Counted from the first letter of the stretch, positions 35,144 to 43,789 are shown. The stretch is 64,000 nucleotides of DNA from Flavobacterium zhairuonense (GCF_004352915.1 NZ_SJSY01000074.1:310001-374000); one strand, 5' to 3'. Program-made: numbers and translations. The notes: generated by a model not told the origin, from the letters alone.

Positions 35144-35218
35144 TTACATAAATACCGCGAAAGCATATCCACAAAGTATATCTGTTTTTGTGTTTTGATA
35201 TTTTTTCTTTGCGGACAT
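35144..35218 (-). pseudogene. Remnant of a DUF2752 gene C-terminus
   Basis: A 24-codon frame ends ...ILCGYAFAVFM then TAA. The intact DUF2752 protein at 36517-36894 ends ...FLFGFAYAEFM then TAA, and in both places a MKFK lipoprotein start follows within a few dozen bases. I read this as what is left of a duplicated DUF2752 gene. Confidence 0.5.
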
Positions 35219-35256
35219 GTATCCAAGCAAACGCGTTAGGAAATGCTATTTTATTT

Positions 35257-35301
35257 CAAATATAAAATCTTGAAATTGAATATAGTTGCGGGAAACCGTA
35301 A
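35257..35301 (-). promoter_or_regulatory. Promoter and palindromic operator, copy 1
   Basis: Minus strand TATATTFG-type -7 box is TATATTTG (35264-35257). Twenty-one bases upstream lies TTGCGG-GAAA-CCGTAA (35286-35301), a 6-bp inverted repeat with one mismatch. The whole block is repeated at 37615-37659 with the same spacing. Confidence 0.55.
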
Positions 35302-35334
35302 ATGTTATTTTTTCTAACAAAGAAATTAGTATAA

Positions 35335-35365
35335 CGATAGCGCAGATTTGTAATCTGCGTTATCG
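35335..35365. repeat. REP-like hairpin overlapping a stop codon
   Basis: CGATAGCGCAGATT pairs with AATCTGCGTTATCG around TGT, a 14-bp stem with one G-T pair. It overlaps the stop codon of the 35360-36352 gene and probably also ends its mRNA. A sequence relative with compensating changes is at 37811-37838. Confidence 0.75.
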
Positions 35366-36352
35366 GGATTTGACATTAAACACAAATGTGTCAACATCAT
35401 CAATGTATAAGAGTATTAATTTCGGCTTTTTAATAATGCCAAAAGGTAAATGAACTTCTATGTTGTCTTTAACTTCAATACTTACATTGTGAGGTTCTAA
35501 TTTGCCTAATAAGGCTAGTTTTGCCAGATTGCTGTTTTTTTCATAATCGCCTTCAAATCTGCTTATATTCTCAATAGAATCAATTGGGATTTCTAACGAA
35601 TTAAAAAGCCCATAACGAATTATAATTTTTTCGGACAAAATGCTATGTCTTCTAAAAATTATTGCTTTTAATTGCCCGGTTAGATTTAGCAAAAGGTAAA
35701 TGTGTAAGATCAAAAATAAGATTGCGCTCTTTTTGCTATGCGAAATAAGCAACATATGCACCGTTACGGCTTCGGCAATCGAGGCCAGCATTAGGCCAAT
35801 ATAAATGGCTGATACTCCACTGTTTTTATATCCGGTAAATTGGTTTTCAGGAGTTTTGTTGTTGGTCCATTTTATAAAACAGTAATAGAGCGAACAAATT
35901 TCGAATGTTATTATTTGACCTAATTTTTTAAACTTAATAGATTTTTGTAAAGAATAAGTAATTACATCGTAATCGTCCTGGCTTTCGTTATTGGTTAGTT
36001 TTATGCTTTTTTTCAAGTTTAAAATAAATTGAATGGCTGTCCACATTAAAAACAAAAGAAATGCAATGTTGAAATAAATTTTCCAATCAAAAAGAACTTT
36101 GAAAAAGTTGCCTTCCATTGGGAATAAAAAAGGTGTTATTTTGAAAGCCAAATAGAAAACAAACCAAAAGGTGAATTCTGTTTTTTCTTTTCGACTCAAA
36201 AAATAGTACACAACAGGTGCAACAATTAGAAAAAGTGCTGTTAAAACTGAAAACGAAAGAGCGCTGTCTTTTGAAGTAAAATAAAAAGTTATTAGCAACA
36301 GAATCGTTTCTATAATTCCAAAAATAAGAAGAGCATTGTATTTTTTTATCAT
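35360..36352 (-). CDS. Multi-pass membrane protein with C-terminal PH-like domain
   Basis: 330 residues from ATG 36352. An upstream start would run in another frame through the small lipoprotein gene, so it is rejected. Six or more hydrophobic segments (about 8-25, 32-50, 60-75, 90-110, 180-205, 215-235) are followed by a beta-rich domain of about 85 residues (IIRYGLFNSLEIPIDSIENI, VEVHLPFGIIKKPKLILLYID-like) that resembles bacterial PH domains. Function unknown. It starts 7 bp after the small lipoprotein ORF, so it belongs to the same transcript as 37572-36360. Confidence 0.7.
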   Translation of the reverse strand: MIKKYNALLIFGIIETILLLITFYFTSKDSALSFSVLTALFLIVAPVVYYFLSRKEKTEFTFWFVFYLAFKITPFLFPMEGNFFKVLFDWKIYFNIAFLLFLMWTAIQFILNLKKSIKLTNNESQDDYDVITYSLQKSIKFKKLGQIITFEICSLYYCFIKWTNNKTPENQFTGYKNSGVSAIYIGLMLASIAEAVTVHMLLISHSKKSAILFLILHIYLLLNLTGQLKAIIFRRHSILSEKIIIRYGLFNSLEIPIDSIENISRFEGDYEKNSNLAKLALLGKLEPHNVSIEVKDNIEVHLPFGIIKKPKLILLYIDDVDTFVFNVKSR

Positions 36353-36359
36353 AGTTGAA

Positions 36360-36479
36360 TTATTGATTTTTGAAACCCGAAGCATCTGGATTAGATTTAA
36401 GATTATTCTCTTTTGCTTCATTTTTGCATGAAGAAATTCCGGCAACAAATACGATTATTAATGCGGGTTTAAACTTCAT
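36360..36479 (-). CDS. 39-residue lipoprotein, truncated paralogue of the 33723-35117 protein
   Basis: ATG at 36479. The peptide MKFKPALIIVFVAGISSCKN and its next residues match MKFKLVLLVAFILGISSCKN of the full-length lipoprotein; about 27 of 39 residues agree, including SNP.ASG before the stop TAA at 36362-36360. The lipobox cysteine is present, so it could be exported as a tiny lipoprotein, but it is more likely a remnant. It is too short for usual ORF cut-offs. Confidence 0.7.
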   Translation of the reverse strand: MKFKPALIIVFVAGISSCKNEAKENNLKSNPDASGFKNQ

Positions 36480-36516
36480 GATGTCAGTTTGTTAAAAGAA
36501 ATAATTTTATAAAATG

Positions 36517-36894
36517 TTACATAAATTCAGCATAAGCAAATCCAAATAAAAATACAGAAAGAACAAAATCAATATTTCTAATTAAAACGGTTTTTTCCGA
36601 AAAAAGCAAAATAAAACTAGCCAATGGCCGAATAATCAATTGCGATAAAAAAGCAATAAATAGCAATAAAAAACCAAAGTTTAAATCAGAAAAATTACCA
36701 TTTAAAATCCTTTTAAAAGAGGTTGTCAGTCCGCAGGTTTTGCATTTCACTCCAATTTCAGCATAAGGGCATTTAATATGTATGAGATCTGTTTTCAAAT
36801 AAAAAATTAAAAACACGATCGTCATAAATATCAAAAGATTGAAAAAATGATATTCCTTATTTTTTTGAAATAGAATCTTTTTGGATCGAATCAT
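36517..36894 (-). CDS. DUF2752 membrane protein
   Basis: 125 residues. Three hydrophobic segments and the family signature CPYAEIGVKCKTCGLTTSF (residues about 42-60), a paired-cysteine motif. DUF2752 proteins are small membrane proteins of unknown role. The start lies inside the end of the 36857-37330 gene (38-bp overlap), indicating translational coupling. Confidence 0.82.
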   Translation of the reverse strand: MIRSKKILFQKNKEYHFFNLLIFMTIVFLIFYLKTDLIHIKCPYAEIGVKCKTCGLTTSFKRILNGNFSDLNFGFLLLFIAFLSQLIIRPLASFILLFSEKTVLIRNIDFVLSVFLFGFAYAEFM

Positions 36895-37330
36895 TTTTGG
36901 CTTTTTGTATCGAATCTTTTTCCAATTCTTCTTCCAATTTTTCTCCCACTTTTTCCAAAACCTTTTTTTGAAGCGTGTCCATTACATGTTCTTCAGTTTC
37001 ATTAATCGATTTTTCGATTTCGGCTTTGGTTTCGAAAACAGTTTGATATTGGTAATATTGAAAAGCGCCTATTGAGATTGCGGCAACTCCAACAATTAAT
37101 CCAGCAAGAGAAGTTCCTGTGCTTTCATTTCTTTCTTTTAAGCCGAGATATGAAATACCGCTGAACGCAATTGCAAATATACTTGGCCCGATGGCATAAA
37201 ACCCGATACATGGAATGATTGAAAAAAGAAAAGCGATTATAGCAAATACTAAACCTATTATTGAAAAGACTTTTGGGTTTCCTGATGATGAGTTTCCTGA
37301 AGATGAATTTCTTGAAGGTTGTGGATTCAT
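36857..37330 (-). CDS. DUF4190-like membrane protein with charged tail
   Basis: 157 residues. A Ser/Asn-rich start (SSSGNSSSGN, a short repeat) is followed by two or three hydrophobic segments of the pattern IIGLVFAIIAFLFSIIPCIG...AGLIVGVAAISIGAF seen in DUF4190-type proteins, then a coiled-coil tail of alternating Lys and Glu ending with repeated DSIQK units. It starts 2 bp after the 37333-37572 stop. Confidence 0.68.
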   Translation of the reverse strand: MNPQPSRNSSSGNSSSGNPKVFSIIGLVFAIIAFLFSIIPCIGFYAIGPSIFAIAFSGISYLGLKERNESTGTSLAGLIVGVAAISIGAFQYYQYQTVFETKAEIEKSINETEEHVMDTLQKKVLEKVGEKLEEELEKDSIQKAKNDSIQKDSISKK

Positions 37331-37332
37331 TT

Positions 37333-37572
37333 TTAGTTTTGATTTAGGTGGTTTTTGATTAGGTAAACGATTAAATGTAAAACTTCATTTTTGAAGAATA
37401 TAACGATCAAAACAAGGACAAGAATTCCGATAACGGAATTTATAAAACTGCTTTGAAGCACTTTTTGAAAAGATTTTCTGCCGAAGAAAACGGACCAATG
37501 GAATAGGGCTCCAAAATAATTTAGTCCGTAAAATATTCCCTCAACAATAGTGTCGCCGGTTTGGTTATTCAT
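37333..37572 (-). CDS. Small membrane protein of unknown function
   Basis: 79 residues with a hydrophobic segment at about 46-70 (FINSVIGILVLVLIVIFF) and a weaker one near 12-28. It is first in a compact unit of membrane genes and lies 43 bp from promoter copy 2. No family recognised. Confidence 0.6.
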   Translation of the reverse strand: MNNQTGDTIVEGIFYGLNYFGALFHWSVFFGRKSFQKVLQSSFINSVIGILVLVLIVIFFKNEVLHLIVYLIKNHLNQN

Positions 37573-37614
37573 AGTTTTTGGTTAAGGTTAGAATTGGGTA
37601 ATAAATTCTAAAAC

Positions 37615-37659
37615 CAAATATAGAATGTTGAAATTGAATAACGTTACGGGAAGCCGTAT
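37615..37659 (-). promoter_or_regulatory. Promoter and palindromic operator, copy 2
   Basis: -7 box TATATTTG (minus, 37622-37615) and operator TTACGG-GAAG-CCGTAT (37644-37659), with TACGG/CCGTA arms perfect. The 45-bp block aligns with 35257-35301 with identical 29-bp offset between box and operator. Confidence 0.58.
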
Positions 37660-37674
37660 TTCTTTATTTTTTTT

Positions 37675-37755
37675 GCTGGCGCGAGCGTCCCGCTCGTGAC
37701 CTTTTTTAGATTTTTGTAATTTAGGGAGTGTTCACGAGCGGGACGCTCATGCTAG
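37675..37755. repeat. Large REP-like palindrome
   Basis: The segment around 37675-37700 (core GAGCGTCCCGCTCGTGA) is the near-perfect complement of 37731-37755 (core TCACGAGCGGGACGCTC), giving arms of about 25 bp with few mismatches and about 30 bp between. Each arm also folds on itself (GAGCG-TCC-CGCTC). GC-rich against AT-rich surroundings. Confidence 0.8.
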
Positions 37756-37810
37756 CATGGGGCATGCAAAGTATATCGTTTTTAAGTTTTAGATATTTCT
37801 TTTGTTTGCG

Positions 37811-37838
37811 GGCACGGATTACAAATCCGCGCTATCGG
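37811..37838. repeat. REP-like element, relative of 35335-35365
   Basis: GGCACGGATT-ACA-AATCCGCGCTATCG. The core stem CGGATT/AATCCG corresponds to AGATT/AATCT at 35335-35365 with matched base changes. Orientation is opposite. Confidence 0.65.
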
Positions 37839-37870
37839 GTTTAAGTTTATAATGATTTGTTGATTAAGGT

Positions 37871-38961
<1,091 letters not shown>

Positions 38962-39068
38962 AATTGATGATTATCCATTAGAAGTAATAAAGAAAAGTAT
39001 TATCAAAAATAATTATTCTGAATAATAAAATATGATGTAAAACGTAAAATCGAAAATATCATTTTTTA

Positions 39069-40796
39069 TTAAAGTACTCTATACACAGGATATTGCAAAT
39101 GCGCCTTCTCATAATAAACGGAATGCTTATAAATCCAATCCAATTGTGCTTCAGCACTTTTAGCAAATTCGCGGTCGTTTTGTTTTTTGGTTTCTAATTC
39201 TGCTTTTAGGGCAGGATTATCTTTTAAAAGTTGTCCGGCAGTATCTTCAAAAATATACTCTGAATAATGCTCTTTTTGTTGTAAAATTGGGTCAAAGAAA
39301 TTCCAGTTAAAAAATGAATCAACACCTTCTGGTTCAAAAGCTTCGATTAAATATTTAACGCCTTTTTGGTTTGTTGGAACGTAATAATCACCTTTCGCGA
39401 AAGCCATTTTGACCATTTTAGAAGTTACCGTTGTGTTTCTATGCGTATAATGTCCTTCGTAAGCAGATGGAACCGTTTTAAAATCGGCAATTTTATAGCT
39501 TTCTACTTCAATAATAGTATCGTTTTTAAACTGGCGAAATGAAATATTGTTGTTTTTCAAAAGATCAATAATATTCCAATAACCTCGCGGAACTATATAC
39601 GCCGTAGGAATCACAATTTCCTTAGCCGATTTGAATTCTTTTATATACGGAACATCTTTTTTATACGGTTTGCTTCTGTCATAATACAAACGGTCGCCTG
39701 TTGTAGCGTCGCTTTTTTTATAACCCGCTTCGTAGCCTAAAAAAGTAAATTTTGTGGCTTTTGTGCTGTCCATTTCCCATTGAAGCGTATAGGATTTTTT
39801 AGGCTGATATTGTTCTAAATTCTGTACTCTTAAATCTTTGATTTTTTGATAATTGGCATCGGTAAAATCCAAAGTTGATTTCATGTATTCATACGTCATT
39901 TTTACGCGTTCAGCATATTTTTTCAGCATGTGCGTTTCAACCACAAAACCAATTGTGTTAAACAAAGACGTATAACCTGTAGTATATCGCGGACTGTCAA
40001 CAAATTGTCCAAAACCTTTATCAGGCGTGTCTTTAAAAGAATCTACATATGGCGTAGTTTCGATTTTCTTTTTCTGAAGATCTTTTACCAAAGCCGGCAT
40101 CATTTCGTCATTCATAAAATCACCCAAAACTTTTCCAAGTTTGTTGTGTTGCGTCATGATATACGTCAGCTTGTATTGGTAATCAGAACCGTTGCTCACG
40201 TGATTATCAATAAAAACATCGGCATTTATTTTTTGGAAAATCTCTACAAAACTCTTTGTATTTCGAGTATCCGATTTCATTAAATCACGATTCAAATCAT
40301 AGTTTCGGGCATTTCCTCTAAAACCGTAAACTTCAGGTCCGTCTTGATTGGCACGCGTTGTCGAATTTCTATTTAAAGCACCGCCGATATTATAAACCGG
40401 AATGGTAACCAAAACCGTATTTTTTGGTGCTTTCATTTTTCCGGTTGCCAAATCTCTGTAAAACTGCATGGTTGCATCGATTCCGTCCGGTTCTCCGGCA
40501 TGGATTCCATTGTTTACAAAAAGAACAGCTTTTGTTTTCTGAATTTTATCAAAATCAAATTCTTTGTCCGGATTAAAAGTTATCATGTGTAATGGTTCGC
40601 CAGAATCGGTCAATCCCATTTCTTTCATTTGAATAGTTGGAAAATCAGCGGCAAGCATTTTAAAATAAGCTATAGTTTCTTGATAAGAAGCCGATTGATT
40701 TCCGTTTCCTTTCTCAAAAAAAGTATCGTATTTTTTATTATTTTGAGCGAAAGAGGTGATTGTTAATAGTGAAATGAGAAGGGTAAAAAGTTTCAT
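39069..40796 (-). CDS. Secreted M14-family zinc carboxypeptidase
   Basis: 575 residues from ATG 40796, which opens a signal peptide (ISLLTITSFAQ). Start codons 15 codons upstream would bury it. Zinc ligands are in NNGIHAGEPDG (HxxE) and FIDNHVSNG (H). GYTSLFNTIGFVVETH carries the later M14 glutamate. A C-terminal part of about 230 residues lacks an assignment. It cleaves peptides in the periplasm or outside. Minus-strand TATATTTG at 40825-40818 is a candidate -7 box. Confidence 0.88.
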   Translation of the reverse strand: MKLFTLLISLLTITSFAQNNKKYDTFFEKGNGNQSASYQETIAYFKMLAADFPTIQMKEMGLTDSGEPLHMITFNPDKEFDFDKIQKTKAVLFVNNGIHAGEPDGIDATMQFYRDLATGKMKAPKNTVLVTIPVYNIGGALNRNSTTRANQDGPEVYGFRGNARNYDLNRDLMKSDTRNTKSFVEIFQKINADVFIDNHVSNGSDYQYKLTYIMTQHNKLGKVLGDFMNDEMMPALVKDLQKKKIETTPYVDSFKDTPDKGFGQFVDSPRYTTGYTSLFNTIGFVVETHMLKKYAERVKMTYEYMKSTLDFTDANYQKIKDLRVQNLEQYQPKKSYTLQWEMDSTKATKFTFLGYEAGYKKSDATTGDRLYYDRSKPYKKDVPYIKEFKSAKEIVIPTAYIVPRGYWNIIDLLKNNNISFRQFKNDTIIEVESYKIADFKTVPSAYEGHYTHRNTTVTSKMVKMAFAKGDYYVPTNQKGVKYLIEAFEPEGVDSFFNWNFFDPILQQKEHYSEYIFEDTAGQLLKDNPALKAELETKKQNDREFAKSAEAQLDWIYKHSVYYEKAHLQYPVYRVL

Positions 40797-40866
40797 GAGT
40801 TTGTTTTTAATAGAAATCAAATATAAGTTTTTTTGTTTCAAGTTTCAGGTTTGATATGCAGGATCG

Positions 40867-40987
40867 TTTAACCGCAAAGCACGCAAAGTTTTTTATGTAT
40901 AAGGCTTTAAAAAAACGCAAAGTTCACAAAGCTTTGAATATAAACTTAGCGAACTTTGCGTAAACCTTTGCGTGCTTTGCGGTTAAA
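40867..40987. repeat. Large palindromic CGCAAAG repeat
   Basis: Arms of 22 bp at 40867-40888 and 40966-40987 are perfect complements (CCGCAAAGCACGCAAAG core). A nested 11-bp inverted repeat (ACGCAAAGTTC, 40915-40925 with 40951-40961) and AAAGCTTT lie inside. It can form a cruciform or long RNA hairpin. Its right arm carries the -33 box of the next gene. Confidence 0.85.
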
Positions 40988-41005
40988 AAACTTTCCCTAC
41001 TTTTG
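40976..41005 (+). promoter_or_regulatory. Promoter of the DEAD-box helicase gene
   Basis: TTTG (40976-40979), 18 bp, TACTTTTG (40998-41005). The -33 box lies in the repeat arm. The -7 box ends 4 bp before the ATG, so a leaderless mRNA is predicted. Confidence 0.7.
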
Positions 41006-41009
41006 CAAA

Positions 41010-42371
41010 ATGAACAAAAGACACCATTCCAACGATATACTTTCGAATTTAGGGATTGATAGCCTAAATGAAATGCAGGAAATGGCACATGATGCTATTT
41101 TAAACGAAAATAATACATTGTTACTTTCTCCAACTGGATCTGGAAAAACTTTAGCTTTTTTGCTTCCAATTTTGGAATTGCTTCAACCTGAGATTTTATC
41201 AGTGCAATGTTTGATTTTGGTTCCGTCGCGCGAACTTGGATTGCAGATTGAACAAGTTTGGAAAAAAATGGGAACGAAGTACAAGGTGAACATTTGTTAT
41301 GGCGGACATTCGATTGATACTGAAATCAAGAATTTGAGAAATCCGCCGGCGGTTTTGATTGGAACTCCAGGAAGAATTGCAGATCATATTGACAGAGAAA
41401 CTTTCAGAACCGATAAAATTCAGACGCTTGTTTTAGATGAATTCGACAAATCGTTGCAACTTGGCTTTCATGAGCAAATGTCTTTTATTATTGCAAGATT
41501 GCCGAAAATCAATAAAAGAGTTTTGGTATCAGCAACTTCAGATATTGAAATTCCGAAATATACGAAAGTTGTAAATCCAGTTGTTTTGGATTTTATTCCA
41601 GAAGAAGAGGAAAAAACAAATCTTTCGATGAAAATGGTGATTTCGCCAGCAAAAGATAAACTGCAGAGTTTGTTCAATTTGATTTGTTCGCTAAAATCAG
41701 AATCGGCTATTATTTTTTGTAATCACAGAGATGCTGCAGAGCGAATTAGCGACACTTTGAACGAAAAAGGAATCTATTCGGTTTATTATCATGGCGGAAT
41801 GGATCAGGATGAGCGTGAGCGCGCTTTGATTCAGTTCAGAAATGGAAGCATCAGTTATTTGGTCACGACAGACTTGGCTGCAAGAGGATTGGATATTCCA
41901 GAAATGAAACACGTTATTCATTATCACTTGCCGTTAAAAGAAGATGAATTCACACATAGAAACGGACGTACGGCTCGTATGCAGGCAACAGGAACGGCTT
42001 ACGTAATTATCCACGAAAGTGAAAAACAATTGGATTACATTGATTACGAAATGGAAATTTTGGACGTTGAAGGAAAAGTTTCGTTGCCAAAACCACCACA
42101 ATTTCAAACTATATATATCAGTGGCGGAAAGAAAACAAAACTGAATAAATTTGACATCGTAGGTTTCTTTTCTCAAAAAGGAAAATTGGAAAAAGATGAT
42201 TTAGGGTTGATTGAGGTAAAAGATTTTGTTTCGTTTGCAGCGGTAAAATTCAACAAAGTAAAAGATCTTTTGAAGCATATTAAAGATGAAAAAATGAAAG
42301 GCAAAAAGTTTAAGATTGAAGTTGCCCGCAATGTCGTGAAGAAAGAAGAAGATAAAAGCAAAAAATATTAG
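41010..42371 (+). CDS. DEAD-box-family RNA helicase
   Basis: 453 residues from ATG 41010. A TTG start 18 codons earlier would lie in the palindromic repeat and promoter and is rejected. Motifs: Walker A SPTGSGKT, Ia PSRELGLQ, Ib GTPGR, II DEFD (instead of DEAD), III SATS, V TDLAARGLDIP and VI HRNGRTAR. A C-terminal DbpA-like RNA-binding segment of about 80 residues (GGKKTKLNKFDIVGFFSQKG, DLGLIEVKDFVSFAAV) suggests rRNA binding as in DbpA. Confidence 0.93.
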   Translation: MNKRHHSNDILSNLGIDSLNEMQEMAHDAILNENNTLLLSPTGSGKTLAFLLPILELLQPEILSVQCLILVPSRELGLQIEQVWKKMGTKYKVNICYGGHSIDTEIKNLRNPPAVLIGTPGRIADHIDRETFRTDKIQTLVLDEFDKSLQLGFHEQMSFIIARLPKINKRVLVSATSDIEIPKYTKVVNPVVLDFIPEEEEKTNLSMKMVISPAKDKLQSLFNLICSLKSESAIIFCNHRDAAERISDTLNEKGIYSVYYHGGMDQDERERALIQFRNGSISYLVTTDLAARGLDIPEMKHVIHYHLPLKEDEFTHRNGRTARMQATGTAYVIIHESEKQLDYIDYEMEILDVEGKVSLPKPPQFQTIYISGGKKTKLNKFDIVGFFSQKGKLEKDDLGLIEVKDFVSFAAVKFNKVKDLLKHIKDEKMKGKKFKIEVARNVVKKEEDKSKKY

Positions 42372-42548
42372 ATTGAGGAAAAAAAGGATAGGTGAGTAAA
42401 AATTGGTCTATTGTATTGTTTGTCAGTGTTTTGTAAAATTCAAATTAAGTTTTGCAATTTTGTGTTAAAAAAATAATGATTTGATAGCGATTTTTTCATT
42501 ATTTCTATGTTTTTTTGCTACAGTAAAATTGTAAACCCCAAATCTGTT

Positions 42549-42995
42549 ATGAAAAACATTATTACCGTTGCTGCTTTGTTTTTAAGTTTCGTTTCATTTG
42601 CACAAATTAAAGTTCTTGAAACAGTTCCTGTTGAGAAATTAGGAAAAGTAAATAACAATTACATTCAAAAAATTGGAGACGAGTATACAGTGTATTACAC
42701 TAGTATTCAAAACGATGACGATTCTTCACCTTTAAGAAAATTTTCATTCAAAAATGTGAATAACGATTACTCAAATCTTTACACTATTATCATGAATGGT
42801 TTCACAGCAAGCCCTTTATACGATATTAAATTAGAATTGCCAAACAACTATATCTGGTTGCATTACACAGGAAGTGTTGTTCCAGATAAAGCAACTGTTC
42901 AATTTATGGTTTCTAGCAAAGAAGCTACTTCTGCAACAAGCAGTGTTTCTGAGCCATTTGTAAAAGATCAAATCAATAAATTATTCCAGAAATAA
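42549..42995 (+). CDS. Secreted protein of unknown function
   Basis: 148 residues from ATG 42549, the start of a clean signal peptide (ITVAALFLSFVSFAQ). The mature part is beta-rich (YIQKIGDEYTVYYTSIQ, FMVSSKEATS) with no motif I recognise. It is monocistronic and ends before octad repeats. Confidence 0.75.
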   Translation: MKNIITVAALFLSFVSFAQIKVLETVPVEKLGKVNNNYIQKIGDEYTVYYTSIQNDDDSSPLRKFSFKNVNNDYSNLYTIIMNGFTASPLYDIKLELPNNYIWLHYTGSVVPDKATVQFMVSSKEATSATSSVSEPFVKDQINKLFQK

Positions 42996-43005
42996 TTTTT
43001 TAAAG

Positions 43006-43059
43006 GTTCAAAGTCTCAAAGGGACAAAGGGACAAAGTTTTTTAAACCTTTGTCCCTTG
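43006..43059. repeat. Octad repeat of four units plus inverted copy
   Basis: GTTCAAAG, TCTCAAAG, GGACAAAG and GGACAAAG with 8-bp period, then TTTTTT, then the complement CTTTGTCCCTT at 43049-43059, which can pair with AAGGGACAAAG to make a hairpin. Confidence 0.82.
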
Positions 43060-43071
43060 CATCATAAAAAT

Positions 43072-43103
43072 AAAAAAAGCTGTTCATTAGAACAGCTTTT
43101 TTT
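43072..43103. terminator. Bidirectional intrinsic terminator
   Basis: AAAAAAAGCTGTTC pairs with GAACAGCTTTTTTT around ATTA, a 14-bp stem. It serves the secreted protein gene (+) and possibly the PhnA gene (-). Confidence 0.85.
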
Positions 43104-43143
43104 ATTTTCAGGTTATTTTGATTTTAAGTTCCAGATTAAAAAC

Positions 43144-43199
43144 CTTTGTCACTTTGTTGCTTTGTTGCTTTGAACCTTTGTTGCTTTAAACCTTTGTCC
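43144..43199. repeat. Octad repeat, seven units of CTTT(G/A)NNN
   Basis: Seven units (CTTTGTCA, CTTTGTTG twice, CTTTGAAC, CTTTGTTG, CTTTAAAC, CTTTGTCC) with exact 8-bp period, in the opposite orientation to the 43006 copy. It lies 12 bp from the PhnA stop codon. Confidence 0.85.
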
Positions 43200-43210
43200 C
43201 TTCAAAAAAA

Positions 43211-43789
43211 CTATATTTTTTTGACATATTGTGTGATAATAACAATTTGCTGACCATCGACTTTTCCTTCGATGTATTCAGCGTTTTCGTGGTCTAAACG
43301 AATGTTTCTAACCGCAGTTCCTTGTTTGGCAACCATGCTTGAGCCTTTTACCTTAAGATCTTTAATTAAAACAACCGAATCTCCATGTTGCAAAACAACG
43401 CCATTGCTGTCGCGGTGAACGAGTTTGTTTTCGTCGTCTTCGCCTTCGCCAGTTACTTTTGCCCATTCTAGCGTGTCTTCGTCTAAATACATCATGTCAA
43501 GTAGTTCCTGAGGCCATCCAGCAGAACGCATTCTGCTTAACATTCTCCATGCCACCACTTGAACCGGAATGTTTTCATTCCACATGCTGTCATTTAAGCA
43601 TCTCCAGTGATTTAAATCAACATTGTCAGGATTCTCGATTTGGTCAATACAGGTGTTGCAGGCAAATATTGCTTCATCAATTCCGCCTTTTTTAGTTGGT
43701 AATACTTGATATACTTTTAGATTTTCTTCAGCGCCACAAAGTTCACATTTAGATCCGCTTCGTTTGCTTAATTCTCTTTCAATGCTCAT
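43211..43789 (-). CDS. PhnA/YjdM-like zinc-ribbon protein
   Basis: 192 residues. A zinc ribbon with CELCGAEE and CNTCIDQ opens the protein, and a C-terminal SH3-like KOW domain holds VLQHGDSVVLIKDLKVKGSSMVAKQGTAVRNIRLD, the PhnA signature. Despite the name, the family is not proven to act on phosphonates. Cytoplasmic. Monocistronic. Confidence 0.9.
   Translation of the reverse strand: MSIERELSKRSGSKCELCGAEENLKVYQVLPTKKGGIDEAIFACNTCIDQIENPDNVDLNHWRCLNDSMWNENIPVQVVAWRMLSRMRSAGWPQELLDMMYLDEDTLEWAKVTGEGEDDENKLVHRDSNGVVLQHGDSVVLIKDLKVKGSSMVAKQGTAVRNIRLDHENAEYIEGKVDGQQIVIITQYVKKI

Noticed and set aside
35360..36448. Long start for the membrane protein at 35360
   Set aside because: The first 32 codons overlap, in another frame, the small lipoprotein ORF that aligns to its paralogue. 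ATG 36352 is preferred.
40956..41009. TTG start for the helicase 18 codons upstream
   Set aside because: It lies inside the palindromic repeat and the promoter, and the extra residues have no family match.
43144..43199. Seven regular repeats as a possible CRISPR array
   Set aside because: The period is 8 bp with a 5-bp constant part. There are no 20-40-bp repeats and spacers, and no cas genes.
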